Shown: positions 46,787-60,114 of the stretch, piece by piece | Position numbering within the stretch: position 1 is the stretch's first letter | Layout of the letters: the number at the start of each line of letters is the position of its first letter | Assembly (NCBI RefSeq): GCF_002355835.1 | Contig: NZ_AP017459.1 | Location: forward strand, 558,001-622,000 | DNA: 64,000 nt | DNA from: Candidatus Endomicrobiellum trichonymphae | Lineage (GTDB): Bacteria; Elusimicrobiota; Endomicrobiia; Endomicrobiales; Endomicrobiaceae | Direction: 5' to 3' | The notes under the pieces: generated by a model | What the model saw: only the letters and a program-made list of their open reading frames with translations | Told to the model about the DNA's origin: nothing | Database searches by the model: none | Program-made: the position numbers and the translations under genes

Positions 46787-48450
46787 ATGAATTATATTAA
46801 AAAAATTAAAATTGAAAATTATAAATGTTTTAGAGAGTTCTCTCTTGAATTAAATAAAGATATGAACATTATAGTAGGATACAATGAATCGGGTAAATCA
46901 ACTATTCTCGAAGCAATACATCTTGTTTTATCAGGCTATTTTCTCAATGGGAAGTATTTGAGCAATAATGAATTGTCAGAGTATATTTTTAATAAAGAAA
47001 TAGAGAAAGAGTACTTAGATAGTTTAAATGGAATAGATAACCATCAAAATCCGCCGAGGGTTTTAATCGAGATTTTTTTTGACAGCAATGATTTGCCAGA
47101 ATTTGAAGGAGATGGTAATAGTGATAAAGAGAAGAATTGCGGACTTTGTTTAAAAATTGAATTTAATGATGAATATCAGGGGGATTACAACGAATTAATA
47201 AAAACAAAAATAACTAGCATTCCAATTGAATATTATAAAATTGTGCGGATGTCTTTTGCTCGTGACAATATTATTAAAAAGAAAATACCCATTAAATCTG
47301 TTTTAATAAATTCTACTTCTATATCTGCCCGAAGTTCTAATATATACATCTCTAAAATTAAGGATGATTTAACTGTACGAGAATCAGCCACATTATTACA
47401 GACTTATAGGAAATCAATAGAAGAAACATTTATAAATGACTCAAAAGAAACACTAAATAGAAAAATTGATGAAAATCCTGATATTTCTAAAAAAAAATTG
47501 AAATATCTGTTGATTTATCAGTAGAGAATACTTGGGAAAACGCTTTAATGACTTATTTTAACGGCATTCCGTTTCATCAAATAGGAAAAGGAGAACAATG
47601 TTTAATCAGTACTAATCTTGCATTGGCGCATAAAAGGGCAAAAGAATCCAACTTAATTTTAATAGAAGAACCTGAAAATCACTTGTCACACACAAAGTTA
47701 AATCAACTTATTAAAAGTATTAATGATAAATGCAAAGAAAAACAAATAATTATTACAACGCATAATAATTTTGTAGCAAATAAATTAAAACTTAAAAATC
47801 TAATTTTGCTAAATGAAGAAAAAGATAAACGGACATCTTCTTCATTTAACTCTTTAGAAGAAGAAACTTATAAATTTTTTGAGAAGTTGCCGGGTTATGA
47901 GACTTTAAGGATGATATTATGCAAAAAGGCAATACTTGTGGAAGGAGCATCAGATGAATTAATTATCCAAAGAGCGTTTATGGATAAAAACAACAACGCA
48001 TTGCCAATAGAAAAAGAGATAGATGTTATTTCTGTAAAAGGTCTTGCTTTTAAACGTTTTTTAGATGTTGCAAAAATGATAAAAAAGCCTGTTGCTGTTG
48101 TTGCCGATAATGATGGAAATTTTGAAAAAAACATTGAAAATAAGTATAAAGGTTATAAACAAGATGAGTTTATTAAGATATTTGCAGATAAGAGAGTAGA
48201 ATTCCCTACTTTAGAACCTCAAATAGCAGATGCAAACAAAGATGAAGATAATTTAAAGCTTCTTTGCAAAGTTTTACAAATTAATTCTAGTAAATATCAC
48301 ACGCCAAAATCAGTTGCTGATTATATGGAGCAGGAGCATAATAAAACTGAATGTGCATTGAAAATCTTTAATGCAAATGCAAAAGAAAAAATTAAATATC
48401 CTGACTATATTAATAATGCAATAGACTGGTGTAATGAACAAAAACAATAG
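46787..48450 (+). pseudogene. gajA: Gabija-like GajA (OLD-family ATPase/Toprim nuclease), one-base frameshift
   Basis: The first part (46787-47524) has the ATPase start IKIENYKCFREF and Walker A VGYNESGKSTILEA. The second part (to 48450) has the ABC signature region GKGEQCLIST, Walker B LILIEEPENHLS, and a Toprim domain with VEGASDELIIQRAF and VVADNDG. The frames meet at an A9 tract (47489-47497); one more A would give one protein of about 550 residues. The fit of OLD-Toprim plus UvrD-like helicase to Gabija is from family knowledge. Function would need slippage or reversion. Confidence 0.8.
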
Positions 48451-49648
48451 ATTAATCATAGCAGTTGCTGGTTCCGGCAAAACAACATTTCTTGTGAATG
48501 AAGCAATGAAAATCAAAAATGAGAAAATATTGTTTACAACATATACAGATAATAATGCTGATGAAATAAAACAAAAATTTATTAGTGAATATAATTGCAT
48601 TCCAGAACTTGTGACAATTCAACCATGGTTTTCTTTTTTGATTCAACACGGTGCAAGACCGTATCAAGGTTCATATAATGGGGCAATGTTTGAATATAAT
48701 ATAAAAGGTTTAACTCTACTTAATGAAAAATCCGGTTATAAATATAATAAAAATGATAAGCCTATTATTACAGATTCTGCAGAGAAAAAGGATTTTAAAA
48801 AGCATTTTTTTGACAACAGAAATAAAATATTTTCTGATAAGCTGGCAAAATTTGTTTTTAAAGCAAATAAGTCCTCAAATAATGAAGTTATAAATAGAAT
48901 TACGAGAATTTATTCCTACATATTTATTGATGAAGCTCAAGATTTGGCGGGATATGATTTAGATATTATAAAATTGTTGCTCAAAAAATCTTCTAATATT
49001 GTATTAACAGCTGATCCTCGTCAAGTAACATATTCGACACATCGAGCAGTTCGAAATCAGAAATATAAAGGTGGTAAAATAAAAGATTTTCTTGATGAAA
49101 ATTGTAAAAATTTAATTAAAATTGATTATACTTCTTTAAACGTATCACACCGTAATAATCAAGAAATATGTGATTATTCATCAGATCTTTATCCAGAGTT
49201 TCCCAAAAGCAATACATGTGCATGTTGCAATAATAATAATATAAGTCATAATGGTATTTTTCTTTTGAGGAAAAAAGATATTGAACCATATATGCATATT
49301 TATAATAATGTAATTCAACTCAGATGGAATAGAAATGTAGAAATGGTGAAAACCTATCGTGTTTTTAATTTTGGAGAATCCAAAGGAAAAACATTTGAAA
49401 GAGTGCTTATTTATCCAACGACGGATATGAAAAAATGGATAGTTGATAATAAGAGTACTTTAACAAATGAAGCAAGAGCTAAATTTTATGTAGCAATTAC
49501 ACGTGCTAAATACAGTGTTGCTATTGTTGTTAATGACGATGATATTGATATTAAAAGAGCTGAAGAGAGAGGAATATCATTTGAAAAGATTTATGATGAC
49601 GTTAAAAGAGAGGTTCAACTATATAAATTATATAAAAAGAATTTTTAG
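48434..49648 (+). CDS. gajB: Gabija-like GajB (UvrD-type helicase)
   Basis: The 404-residue product has Walker A IAVAGSGKTT (about residue 10), Walker B FIDEAQDLAGYD, ADPRQVTYSTH, and the late YVAITRAKY motif of SF1A helicases. A CACC cysteine pair lies in the middle. It overlaps gajA by 17 bases, so the two were co-expressed. The frame is intact. In Gabija the helicase-like GajB works with the GajA nuclease complex; with gajA broken its use is unclear. It is shorter than typical GajB proteins as I remember them. Confidence 0.75.
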   Translation: MNKNNRLIIAVAGSGKTTFLVNEAMKIKNEKILFTTYTDNNADEIKQKFISEYNCIPELVTIQPWFSFLIQHGARPYQGSYNGAMFEYNIKGLTLLNEKSGYKYNKNDKPIITDSAEKKDFKKHFFDNRNKIFSDKLAKFVFKANKSSNNEVINRITRIYSYIFIDEAQDLAGYDLDIIKLLLKKSSNIVLTADPRQVTYSTHRAVRNQKYKGGKIKDFLDENCKNLIKIDYTSLNVSHRNNQEICDYSSDLYPEFPKSNTCACCNNNNISHNGIFLLRKKDIEPYMHIYNNVIQLRWNRNVEMVKTYRVFNFGESKGKTFERVLIYPTTDMKKWIVDNKSTLTNEARAKFYVAITRAKYSVAIVVNDDDIDIKRAEERGISFEKIYDDVKREVQLYKLYKKNF

Positions 49649-49989
49649 AAACTTAAATTTGAATAGATTTGGAAAGGAAATAGATAAACTACAATAAAAT
49701 TTTTTGAACAAAAAACTCTTCTATAATAAACAATATCTTAATCTTACCAAAATCACTGAAACCGAGAAATTATTTCGTATAATATTAATAATTTAGAAAT
49801 TTGTCAGCTGAAATATTTGCTACCGAAATATCTAAAGTAAACCATCTAAAAATCGCATTATTGCAAAGCATATCCAAAGCATATCTAAAATGCTGCGGAG
49901 ACTTGCAAAAAACTGGAACTAGAAAGGGATAAACCTGTAATTATAGTCCGCAGACTAAAAAGGAAGAATAAGTTCCGCTTAAAGTAAAT
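49649..49989 (+). other. Spacer without a recognisable gene
   Basis: The 340 bases between gajB and murJ hold only a short protein-like trace (LSAEIFATEISKVNHLKIAL, then ISKAYLKCCGDLQKTG) that I cannot identify. It may be the end of a lost gene. Confidence 0.4.
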
Positions 49990-51531
49990 ATGGGAAATAA
50001 AACGCTTGCAAAAAACGCCGTAAAAACAGCTTTCGGCACTGCTCTTTCAAGAATTCTCGGATACATAAGAGATATGCTTGTCGCTAATTTATTCGGCATC
50101 GGCATGTCTGCCGATGCTTTTTATGCGGCTTTGAAAATTCCAAGCCTTTTCAGACGTCTATTCGGCGAAGGTTCATTTTCAGCGGCTTTTATACCGGTAC
50201 TCAGCGAATACCTGAACACAAAGGAAAAAACAGAAACACAGAAATTTTTAAATGCAATATTTACAGTTTTATTGTTGATACTTGCAGCAATATCTATTTT
50301 AGGAATATGTTTTGCTCCTGCCCTTGCAAAATTGACAGCGTGGGGATTTGCAAATAATCCCGAAAAAATGCAACTTACAATAGAACTCACAAGACTGTTG
50401 TTTCCTTTAATTCTTTTCATATGCCTTGCCGCTTTTCTGCTTGCAGTATTAAACACTTTACATTCGTTTTTTATTCCGGCGCTTGCTCCGGGGGCAATAA
50501 GTTTTTCTGAGGTTTTTTATATGCTTATTTTTGCTCCGGCAATTATACAAGGAAATCAGCTTAAAGGACTTGCCGTAAGCATTGTTGCCGGCGGAGCGCT
50601 GTATTTTTTTATACAGTATCCTAAACTTAAAAGTCTGGGCTGGCATTTAAAATTCAAAGTTGATTTAAAACATCCGGGCATAAAGAAAATCGCATTTCTT
50701 ATGATACCTTCGATGATAGGCTTATCTGCAGATCAGATAAATGCTTTTGTTGACAATGTATACGCATCTTTTCTTGGGGACGGACCCGCAGGAGTGCTTT
50801 ATTATTCCAACAGACTTATGCAGATGCCGCTGGCGGTTTTCGGACTTGCTTTTGCGACTGCTTCTCTTCCTGCAATGTCAAAAGCTTATATTCAAAAAGA
50901 TATAACAGCGCTTAAAAATTCTCTCAATTACTCTATACGGTTTACAGTTTTTATCCTTCTTCCCGCAGCGGCAGGACTTATGGTTATAGGACTTCCTATA
51001 GTAAAACTTTTATTTGAGCACGGAAAATTTAATTATTCTGGATCTTTAATGACGTACAACGCCTTATTTTATTATTCTTTAGGACTTCCAGCTTATGGTG
51101 CCGCAAAAATTTTTGCAAATGTATTTTACTCGTTTCAAGATACAAAAATGCCTGTCAAAATAGCTATAAGCGCTATGATTTTACACGTTATTTTATGTTT
51201 TTTATTAATGCGTCCTATGGGTGTCGGCGGATTTGCGCTTGCAACAGCAGCGTCATCTTACTTTAATCTGTTCCTACTTGCCGCATATCTCAGAAAACGC
51301 ATAGGTAAACTTGGTCTCAAAAAAATATTACTTTCATCTTCAAAATCCCTGTTTGCATCCGTTATTACCGGCATTACAGCTTGGAATGTATGCAGAATTT
51401 CAGAAAATTTATTTATCTCAGTCCCTATTTCAATAATTTCAGGTTTAGCCGCATTTGCAGCAGTTTCATACATATTAAAATCTGAAGAATTAAATTCATT
51501 TATGCAGTTTTTATCAAGAAAACAAAAATGA
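49990..51531 (+). CDS. murJ: Lipid II flippase MurJ
   Basis: The 513-residue integral membrane protein of the MOP superfamily has about 14 hydrophobic segments. Family signatures are SRILGYIRDMLVANLFG, FFIPALAPGAISF, and NAFVDNVYASFL. It also has YYSNRLMQMPLAVFGLAFATASLP. It moves lipid II across the inner membrane for peptidoglycan synthesis. Complete length. uvrC follows after 21 bases. Confidence 0.95.
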   Translation: MGNKTLAKNAVKTAFGTALSRILGYIRDMLVANLFGIGMSADAFYAALKIPSLFRRLFGEGSFSAAFIPVLSEYLNTKEKTETQKFLNAIFTVLLLILAAISILGICFAPALAKLTAWGFANNPEKMQLTIELTRLLFPLILFICLAAFLLAVLNTLHSFFIPALAPGAISFSEVFYMLIFAPAIIQGNQLKGLAVSIVAGGALYFFIQYPKLKSLGWHLKFKVDLKHPGIKKIAFLMIPSMIGLSADQINAFVDNVYASFLGDGPAGVLYYSNRLMQMPLAVFGLAFATASLPAMSKAYIQKDITALKNSLNYSIRFTVFILLPAAAGLMVIGLPIVKLLFEHGKFNYSGSLMTYNALFYYSLGLPAYGAAKIFANVFYSFQDTKMPVKIAISAMILHVILCFLLMRPMGVGGFALATAASSYFNLFLLAAYLRKRIGKLGLKKILLSSSKSLFASVITGITAWNVCRISENLFISVPISIISGLAAFAAVSYILKSEELNSFMQFLSRKQK

Positions 51532-51552
51532 GCGAGAACAGCGTGAATTTGT

Positions 51553-52851
51553 ATGACAGATCATAAAAATAAAAAACTTGAAAATATTCCAAAACTTCCC
51601 GGGGTTTATATAATGCGCGATGGAGTCGGCAGCATTATATACATCGGTAAAGCAAAAAGTCTTAAAAACAGAGTATCATCATATTTTAACGCCGATATAA
51701 ATTCAAAAGCTGCCTCTATTATAACGGCAATGCGTAAAATTGATTATATTTTATGTACTTCCGAAAGAGAAGCGCTGATAATTGAAAGACAGCTGATAAA
51801 CAAAGTCCAGCCCTATTTCAATTCAATGTGGAAAGATGACAAATCCTATCCGTACATAAAATTTTCAATAGACGAAGACTTTCCGCGTTTGGCGCTTACA
51901 AGAAAAAAACTTAAAGACGGCGCTTTGTATTTCGGACCGTATCCGCAGGTTTTTTATATAAAAAAATTTGTCCGATGGCTTGTAAAACTTTTTAAAATCC
52001 GTCCGTGCAAGATGGATTTATCGGAAGAATCTCTTCCCGAAGAAAAAAAGGTTAAATCATGCCTTTACCATCATACGGAAATGTGTACCGGTCCGTGTCT
52101 CGGTAAAATTATGTCAAAAGATTATAAAAAAAAAATCAAAGATATTGAGTTATTTTTAAATGGCAAATTTAAAAAACTTGAAGACGACTGGAAAACGCAG
52201 ATGTTTGACTTAAGCGAAAATATGCGTTATGAAGAAGCAAAAGAAATAAGAGACAGGCTTTATGCGCTGCAAAATATGTCTGAAAGAGTTATTATAAGCG
52301 AAATTACGCAGGACGAAATAAATAACTCTGTCAAAAGAGCAAACAGCATAAACGAATTAAAAAATGTTTTGAGATTAAAACACCAGCCGGCGGTAATAGA
52401 AGGCTTTGACAATTCAAATATACAGGGGACGAATGCCGTTGCTTCCATGGTAAGATTTCAAAACGGTATTGCCGACAAAAAAAACTATAGAAGATTTAAA
52501 ATCAAAACCGTTGCCGGCGCAGACGATTTTGCAAGCATGAAAGAAGTCGTTTTCAGAAGATATTCATCATTAATAAGAAAGAATGAAAAACTGCCGGATC
52601 TGATTTTAATTGACGGCGGAAAGGGACAGCTTGGAGCCGCGGTAAGCGCGCTTGAAGAGCTTCAGTCGCAAATTCCTATAATTTCGCTTGCAAAAAAGAA
52701 TGAAGAAATTTTTTTACCAAGCAAAGATAGCGCGATGCTTTTAAGCAGACATTCGGCAGCTTTAAGACTTTTACAGTCCGTAAGAGATGAAGCGCACAGA
52801 TTTGCCGTAAGCTATCACAGAAAACTCAGAGCAAAAGAGTTCGGAGTATAA
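51553..52851 (+). CDS. uvrC: Excinuclease UvrC, short form
   Basis: The 432-residue product has the N-terminal GIY-YIG nuclease (PGVYIMRDGVG...YIGKAKSLKNR, residues 12-40) and a cysteine cluster (CLYHHTEMCTGPCLGK). A UVR motif (MRYEEAKEIRDRLYALQ) and the RNase H-like second nuclease (VIEGFDNSNIQGT, LILIDGGKGQLGAA) follow. It stops right after SYHRKLRAKEFG, where UvrC normally continues with two helix-hairpin-helix motifs. About 100 residues between the UVR and RNase H parts are also missing compared with usual 600-residue forms. Both nuclease domains remain, so incision in nucleotide excision repair is plausible. Confidence 0.9.
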   Translation: MTDHKNKKLENIPKLPGVYIMRDGVGSIIYIGKAKSLKNRVSSYFNADINSKAASIITAMRKIDYILCTSEREALIIERQLINKVQPYFNSMWKDDKSYPYIKFSIDEDFPRLALTRKKLKDGALYFGPYPQVFYIKKFVRWLVKLFKIRPCKMDLSEESLPEEKKVKSCLYHHTEMCTGPCLGKIMSKDYKKKIKDIELFLNGKFKKLEDDWKTQMFDLSENMRYEEAKEIRDRLYALQNMSERVIISEITQDEINNSVKRANSINELKNVLRLKHQPAVIEGFDNSNIQGTNAVASMVRFQNGIADKKNYRRFKIKTVAGADDFASMKEVVFRRYSSLIRKNEKLPDLILIDGGKGQLGAAVSALEELQSQIPIISLAKKNEEIFLPSKDSAMLLSRHSAALRLLQSVRDEAHRFAVSYHRKLRAKEFGV

Positions 52852-52941
52852 AATTTATATCATTCTATTGATCAGTCAGAAGACGGTTTTACAACGCTGA
52901 TCAGCATTAATAAAACTAAACTTCTAATTATAGGATAAACT

Positions 52942-53265
52942 GTGAAAAAAATACCAAAAGACATTATTGAAAAGATGAAAAACTATCCAGACTTTTACGT
53001 AAAAGTCTGGAAAGCGTGCTTTAAAATATCCGCAGGAAAAACTTTAACTTACTTACAGCTTGCAAAAAATATAGGAGCGCCTAAAGCTGCAAGAGCGGTA
53101 GGCACAGCGTTAAGCAAAAATCCCTTTGCGCCGGTAATTCCCTGCCATAGAGTCATAAGAACTAACGGAAAAATGGGCGGCTATTCTGCAGCCGGCGGAA
53201 TAAAGAAAAAATTAAAAATGCTTAGATACGAAAATGAAACCGGAAAAGATGCTTCGCTGGATTGA
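52942..53265 (+). CDS. ogt: O6-alkylguanine-DNA alkyltransferase, single domain
   Basis: The 107-residue product contains only the DNA-binding/active-site domain: ISAGKTLTYLQLAK, RAVGTALSKNPFAPVIPCHRV (nucleophile Cys68), and GGYSAAGGIKKK. It removes alkyl groups from O6 of guanine in a suicide reaction. The usual N-terminal RNase H-like domain is absent. The start is GTG. It overlaps the next gene by 32 bases if the first ATG of that gene is used. Confidence 0.9.
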   Translation: MKKIPKDIIEKMKNYPDFYVKVWKACFKISAGKTLTYLQLAKNIGAPKAARAVGTALSKNPFAPVIPCHRVIRTNGKMGGYSAAGGIKKKLKMLRYENETGKDASLD

Positions 53266-53905
53266 CGATATTCCAAGAAATGCGGCAATGAATATGGCGC
53301 TTGATGAAATGCTGTTTAATGAATATAAGAACAATCCCGTATTAAGAACTTATTACTGGGACAATGCATACACAACAATAGGATATTTTCAAAAAGCTAA
53401 AGATGCGGGCGAATCCGGACTCGTAAGAAGATTTACCGGAGGGCTTACGGTAAACCATCATAACGATATATCATACAGTGTTATTACATCATCAGACTTT
53501 TTCAACGTGTACAACCAGCAGGAAATCTACAGAAACATTCATTTGGCAATACAAAAAGCTTTGCAGGCGCTTGGGATTAATTCTATAATTTTAAATAAAA
53601 AGACGAGAAATACAAGCATTATATGCGTCCAGACTTTCTGCGAAAACGATTTGATTTTAAACGGCAAAAAAATTGCAGGATCGTGTTTGCGAAGACGAGG
53701 TAGCAAACTTATAGTACAGGGATCAATTCATATACGCCTAAATATCGCCGAAAAAAAAGTTTTTTCCGTAAACTTTGCAAAAAATACGGCTGAGTTTCTT
53801 AAAACTGAGATAAAAACTTCAAGTTTTGACAATAACGACATTAAGCAAGCCCAAAAGATTGCCGGGAAAAAATACTCAAATCTGCAATGGAATAACAAAT
53901 TTTAA
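53234..53905 (+). CDS. lplA: Lipoate-protein ligase A family protein
   Basis: The 223-residue product of the biotin/lipoate ligase fold has ALDEMLF and the nucleotide site LVRRFTGGLTVNHH. The catalytic lysine lies in LNGKKIAGSCLRRR. It should attach lipoate (or octanoate) to lipoyl domains of dehydrogenases or the glycine cleavage system. The C-terminal accessory domain of E. coli LplA is absent, as in many short homologues. The start at 53234 overlaps ogt; ATG 53249 is an alternative that shortens the overlap. Confidence 0.8.
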   Translation: MKPEKMLRWIDDIPRNAAMNMALDEMLFNEYKNNPVLRTYYWDNAYTTIGYFQKAKDAGESGLVRRFTGGLTVNHHNDISYSVITSSDFFNVYNQQEIYRNIHLAIQKALQALGINSIILNKKTRNTSIICVQTFCENDLILNGKKIAGSCLRRRGSKLIVQGSIHIRLNIAEKKVFSVNFAKNTAEFLKTEIKTSSFDNNDIKQAQKIAGKKYSNLQWNNKF

Positions 53906-54491
53906 TATAAAAATGTTAAGACAAAGAAAAGCAGAATGGAATATAAATATTAAATATCAAAACTTGCCTATAAAATATTTTTTAACGTCACATACGTTCA
54001 TTGACTAAACAGCATTTAATAAGTAAAATACATCAATATCATAATATAATAATTCAAATAAAATTTCAATGGATAACTTTTAAACTATAAAATATAGAAA
54101 AAGAAAATAAATGCAGGCTTGCTCTTGTTTATATTGCAAAAAAGTTTAAAAAATAGTTTTTTACGGCATACCGGTTCTGTATTTTTTTACGGTGGTATGT
54201 TTTTACTTTAGTAATTATGATTCCGGCGGGATAAAAATTACTAATTTTTAACACAGTCGGTTTGCTATAATAATAATCTATCTGCTTTTAAAATATTCAA
54301 AAGAGACGGAGTTGCACCTAATTTGTCTTGCAGCACGTATTTAGAGAGTAATCAAAGCAATAGGTTTAAAACACAACGTTCAGACGCAAAAAGCATATAT
54401 TCGGCAACAGTCGTTTACTTATATACTAACGCAATACTTAAAGCGATATCCGTTTAATAAGCCGTAAATAAAATTGAGGCATATCTTTAAG
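53906..54491 (+). other. Spacer ahead of the ATP synthase operon
   Basis: The stretch between lplA and atpB has no recognisable gene. One 50-codon open stretch (RDGVAPNLSCSTYLESN..., ending about 54456) lacks a start and family. The probable atp promoter lies in it. Confidence 0.5.
54263..54271 (+). promoter_or_regulatory. Extended -10 promoter candidate for the atp operon
   Basis: TGCTATAAT is a perfect extended -10 element (TG-N-TATAAT), without a clear -35 box. It lies about 220 bases before atpB on the right strand. It is the best promoter candidate in the spacer. Confidence 0.4.
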
Positions 54492-55450
<959 letters not shown>

Positions 55451-55469
55451 TTAATAAAAAGAGATAAAA

Positions 55470-55979
55470 ATGGAAATAATACAAAAATTCGGTTTAGAAG
55501 CAAAATTATTTTTATTTCAGCTGATAAACTTTTTAATCATAGTATTTATTCTTAAGAAATTTTTATTTGCGCCTTTAAAGAAAATACTTGATGAAAGAAA
55601 ACGCAAGATAGAACAATCTTTGCAGGATGCTGAAAATGCAAAAATTGTCTTGGAAAATGCATCCGAAGAGAAAAAGAATATTCTCGCGAAAGCTAAAAGC
55701 AGTGCTGATACGCTTATGGCAACGGTAAAAGTTTCAATCAAAGAAACAAAGGAAAAGGCGGTTATAGAAGCAAAGCAGCGTTCGGAACAGATTATAGACG
55801 AAGCGAAACAGAAAGCGGCAACAGAGTTTGAAAGTATGAATAAAAAAATCGGAAAAATATCCGTAGATATTTCCGGAAAAGTTATGTCAAAAGTTTTGTC
55901 AGATTTATTTACTGAAACCGAGAAGCAAAAACTTATGTCGCGAGCGTTGGAAAAGATAGATGAAAATATCAAAAATTAG
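55470..55979 (+). CDS. atpF: ATP synthase F0 subunit b
   Basis: The 169-residue product has one N-terminal membrane helix (LINFLIIVFILKKFLFAPL) and a long charged coiled coil (KKILDERKRKIEQSLQDAE onward). It forms the peripheral stalk linking F0 to F1. The end overlaps atpH by 20 bases. Confidence 0.93.
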   Translation: MEIIQKFGLEAKLFLFQLINFLIIVFILKKFLFAPLKKILDERKRKIEQSLQDAENAKIVLENASEEKKNILAKAKSSADTLMATVKVSIKETKEKAVIEAKQRSEQIIDEAKQKAATEFESMNKKIGKISVDISGKVMSKVLSDLFTETEKQKLMSRALEKIDENIKN

Positions 55980-56316
55980 AGAACTCACAAAATCTATTGT
56001 AAAATACGATGAACTGAGTACAAAAGATTTGGAGTGGATTTTTTCAAATTTTTCAAGGCAGGAGCTTAAACTGTTTATGCGGTTATTGTCAAAAGAAATA
56101 AAAAATAACACTGTCACCGCTAGTTTTGCCGGCGAGTTAAGCTATGAAAATAAAAAGAAAATTAACGCTATGTTTCCAAATAGAAAAATTTTGTTTAAAC
56201 GAGACGATGAGAATATTTCCGGCGGAGTGCGGTTTGAATACGGCGATTTTGTTTTGGATTACAGCGTTTCCGGAATAATAAAAAGAATTTTAAACGGTAT
56301 AAGAGAGAACTTATGA
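55960..56316 (+). CDS. atpH: ATP synthase F1 subunit delta, short
   Basis: The 118-residue product keeps the C-terminal part of delta/OSCP (ASFAGELSYENKKKINAMF, then GGVRFEYGDFVLDYSVSG) but has only about 45 residues ahead of it. The family usually has about 100, forming the helical bundle that binds the alpha subunits. There is no sign of a broken upstream frame, because atpF overlaps its start. This looks like true shortening, with consequences for stalk binding unknown. Confidence 0.85.
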   Translation: MKISKIRELTKSIVKYDELSTKDLEWIFSNFSRQELKLFMRLLSKEIKNNTVTASFAGELSYENKKKINAMFPNRKILFKRDDENISGGVRFEYGDFVLDYSVSGIIKRILNGIRENL

Positions 56317-57828
56317 AACCAGAAGAAATAATACAAAAAATTGAAAAAGAGCTGTATTCTACTCAGGCAAAACCGGAACTTATAAATTTTGGAGTTATTG
56401 AGACTGTCGGCGATGAAATCGTAAAAGCTTCAGGTCTTTCCAATGCGGGCTATTATGAAGAAATAGAATTTGAAGATGAATCTATAGGTTTCGTTTTAAA
56501 TATTGATGAAGATTATGTTTCAATAGTGTTGCTTAAAAATTCAGGACATATTGTGCGCGGAATGAAAGTAAAATCTACAGGAAAAGTTTTAAGCATTGCT
56601 GTTTCCTATAAATTGATAGGAAGGGTTATAAACACTTTGGGACAGCCTATAGACGGCAACGAATTGAAACATATAGATTCCGTCCATTATCCGGTTGAAA
56701 AAATAGCTCCCGGCATCATTCAGAGAAATTCTGTTGACAACCCTTTAAAAACCGGCATTAAAGCCATCGATGCAATGACTCCGATAGGAAGGGGGCAGCG
56801 AGAACTCATAATAGGAGACAGAGGTACGGGAAAAACTGCGATAGCAGTTGACACTATAATAAATCAGAAAAAGCTCGATATGGGTTTGAAAAGCGTTATA
56901 TGCATATACTGCTCTATAGGACAGAAAAAGTCTAATTTAGCCTCAATTACGGCAAAATTGAAAGAAGAAGGCGCAATGGATTATACTGTTGTCATTGCAG
57001 CTACAGCTTCAGATCCAGCTTCAATGCAGTACATTGCACCTCTTGCGGCTTGCGCAATCGGCGAATACTTTATGGATAAAGGTAAAGATGTTTTAGTTGT
57101 TTACGACGATTTAACAAAACATGCATGGGCATACAGACAGATTTCTCTTTTAATTAAAAGACCTGCAGGACGTGAAGCGTACCCAGGCGATATTTTTTAT
57201 TTACATTCAAGACTTTTGGAAAGAGCCGCAAGAATGTCTGATAAAAACGGCGGAGGAACTCTTACAGCACTTCCCATTATTGAAACTCAAGGGAACGACA
57301 TGTCCGCGTATATTCCTACAAACGTCGTTTCAATTACCGACGGACAAATATATCTTGAAGCCGATTTATTTAATTCAGGCATACGTCCGGCAATCAACGT
57401 CGGTCTTTCTGTTTCACGCGTAGGAGGAGCGGCACAAACTAAATCAATGAAACAATTAGCCGGACCCGTAAGACTCGAACTTTCGCAGTTTAGAGAATTG
57501 CAGGCTTTTACGCAGTTCGGAAGCGATTTGGATGAATATGCACTGAAAAGACTCGAAAGAGGAAAAAGAATTACTGAAATTTTAAAACAACAGCAGTACA
57601 AGCCTTATGACGAAATTTCAGAAATATTATCGATTTTTGCCGTAACATCCGGTCTCTTTGACGACATAAATGTAAATAAAGTTCTCGAAGCCGAACAACA
57701 GATGACAGAATTTATAAAGAAAACATATCCTGAAACTGTTAAAAAACTTGCAACAGGCGAAAAAATAGACGACTCTTTAAAAGCAGAACTTGAACAAGAA
57801 ATAAAAGAGTTTAAAAAAATAAATAACT

Positions 57829-57854
<26 letters not shown>
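56313..57854 (+). CDS. atpA: ATP synthase F1 subunit alpha
   Basis: The 513-residue product has the nucleotide-binding GDRGTGKTAIAVDT (about residue 169) and the alpha-type signature PAINVGLSVSRVGGAAQ. It forms the alpha3beta3 hexamer with non-catalytic nucleotide sites. It overlaps atpH by 4 bases and atpG by 26. Confidence 0.97.
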
Positions 57855-60089
<2,235 letters not shown>

Positions 60090-60114
60090 AATAAGAAAAA
60101 TAAATAAATTTAAA

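Noticed and set aside
52868-52907. Inverted repeat TGATCAG...CTGATCA after uvrC as a terminator
   Set aside because: The 7-bp arms are 20 or more bases apart and no T-run follows; too weak to call.
55517-55972. 151-codon minus-strand open frame
   Set aside because: Antisense of the atpF coiled coil; Ser/Phe-rich mirror of Lys/Glu-rich coding sequence.
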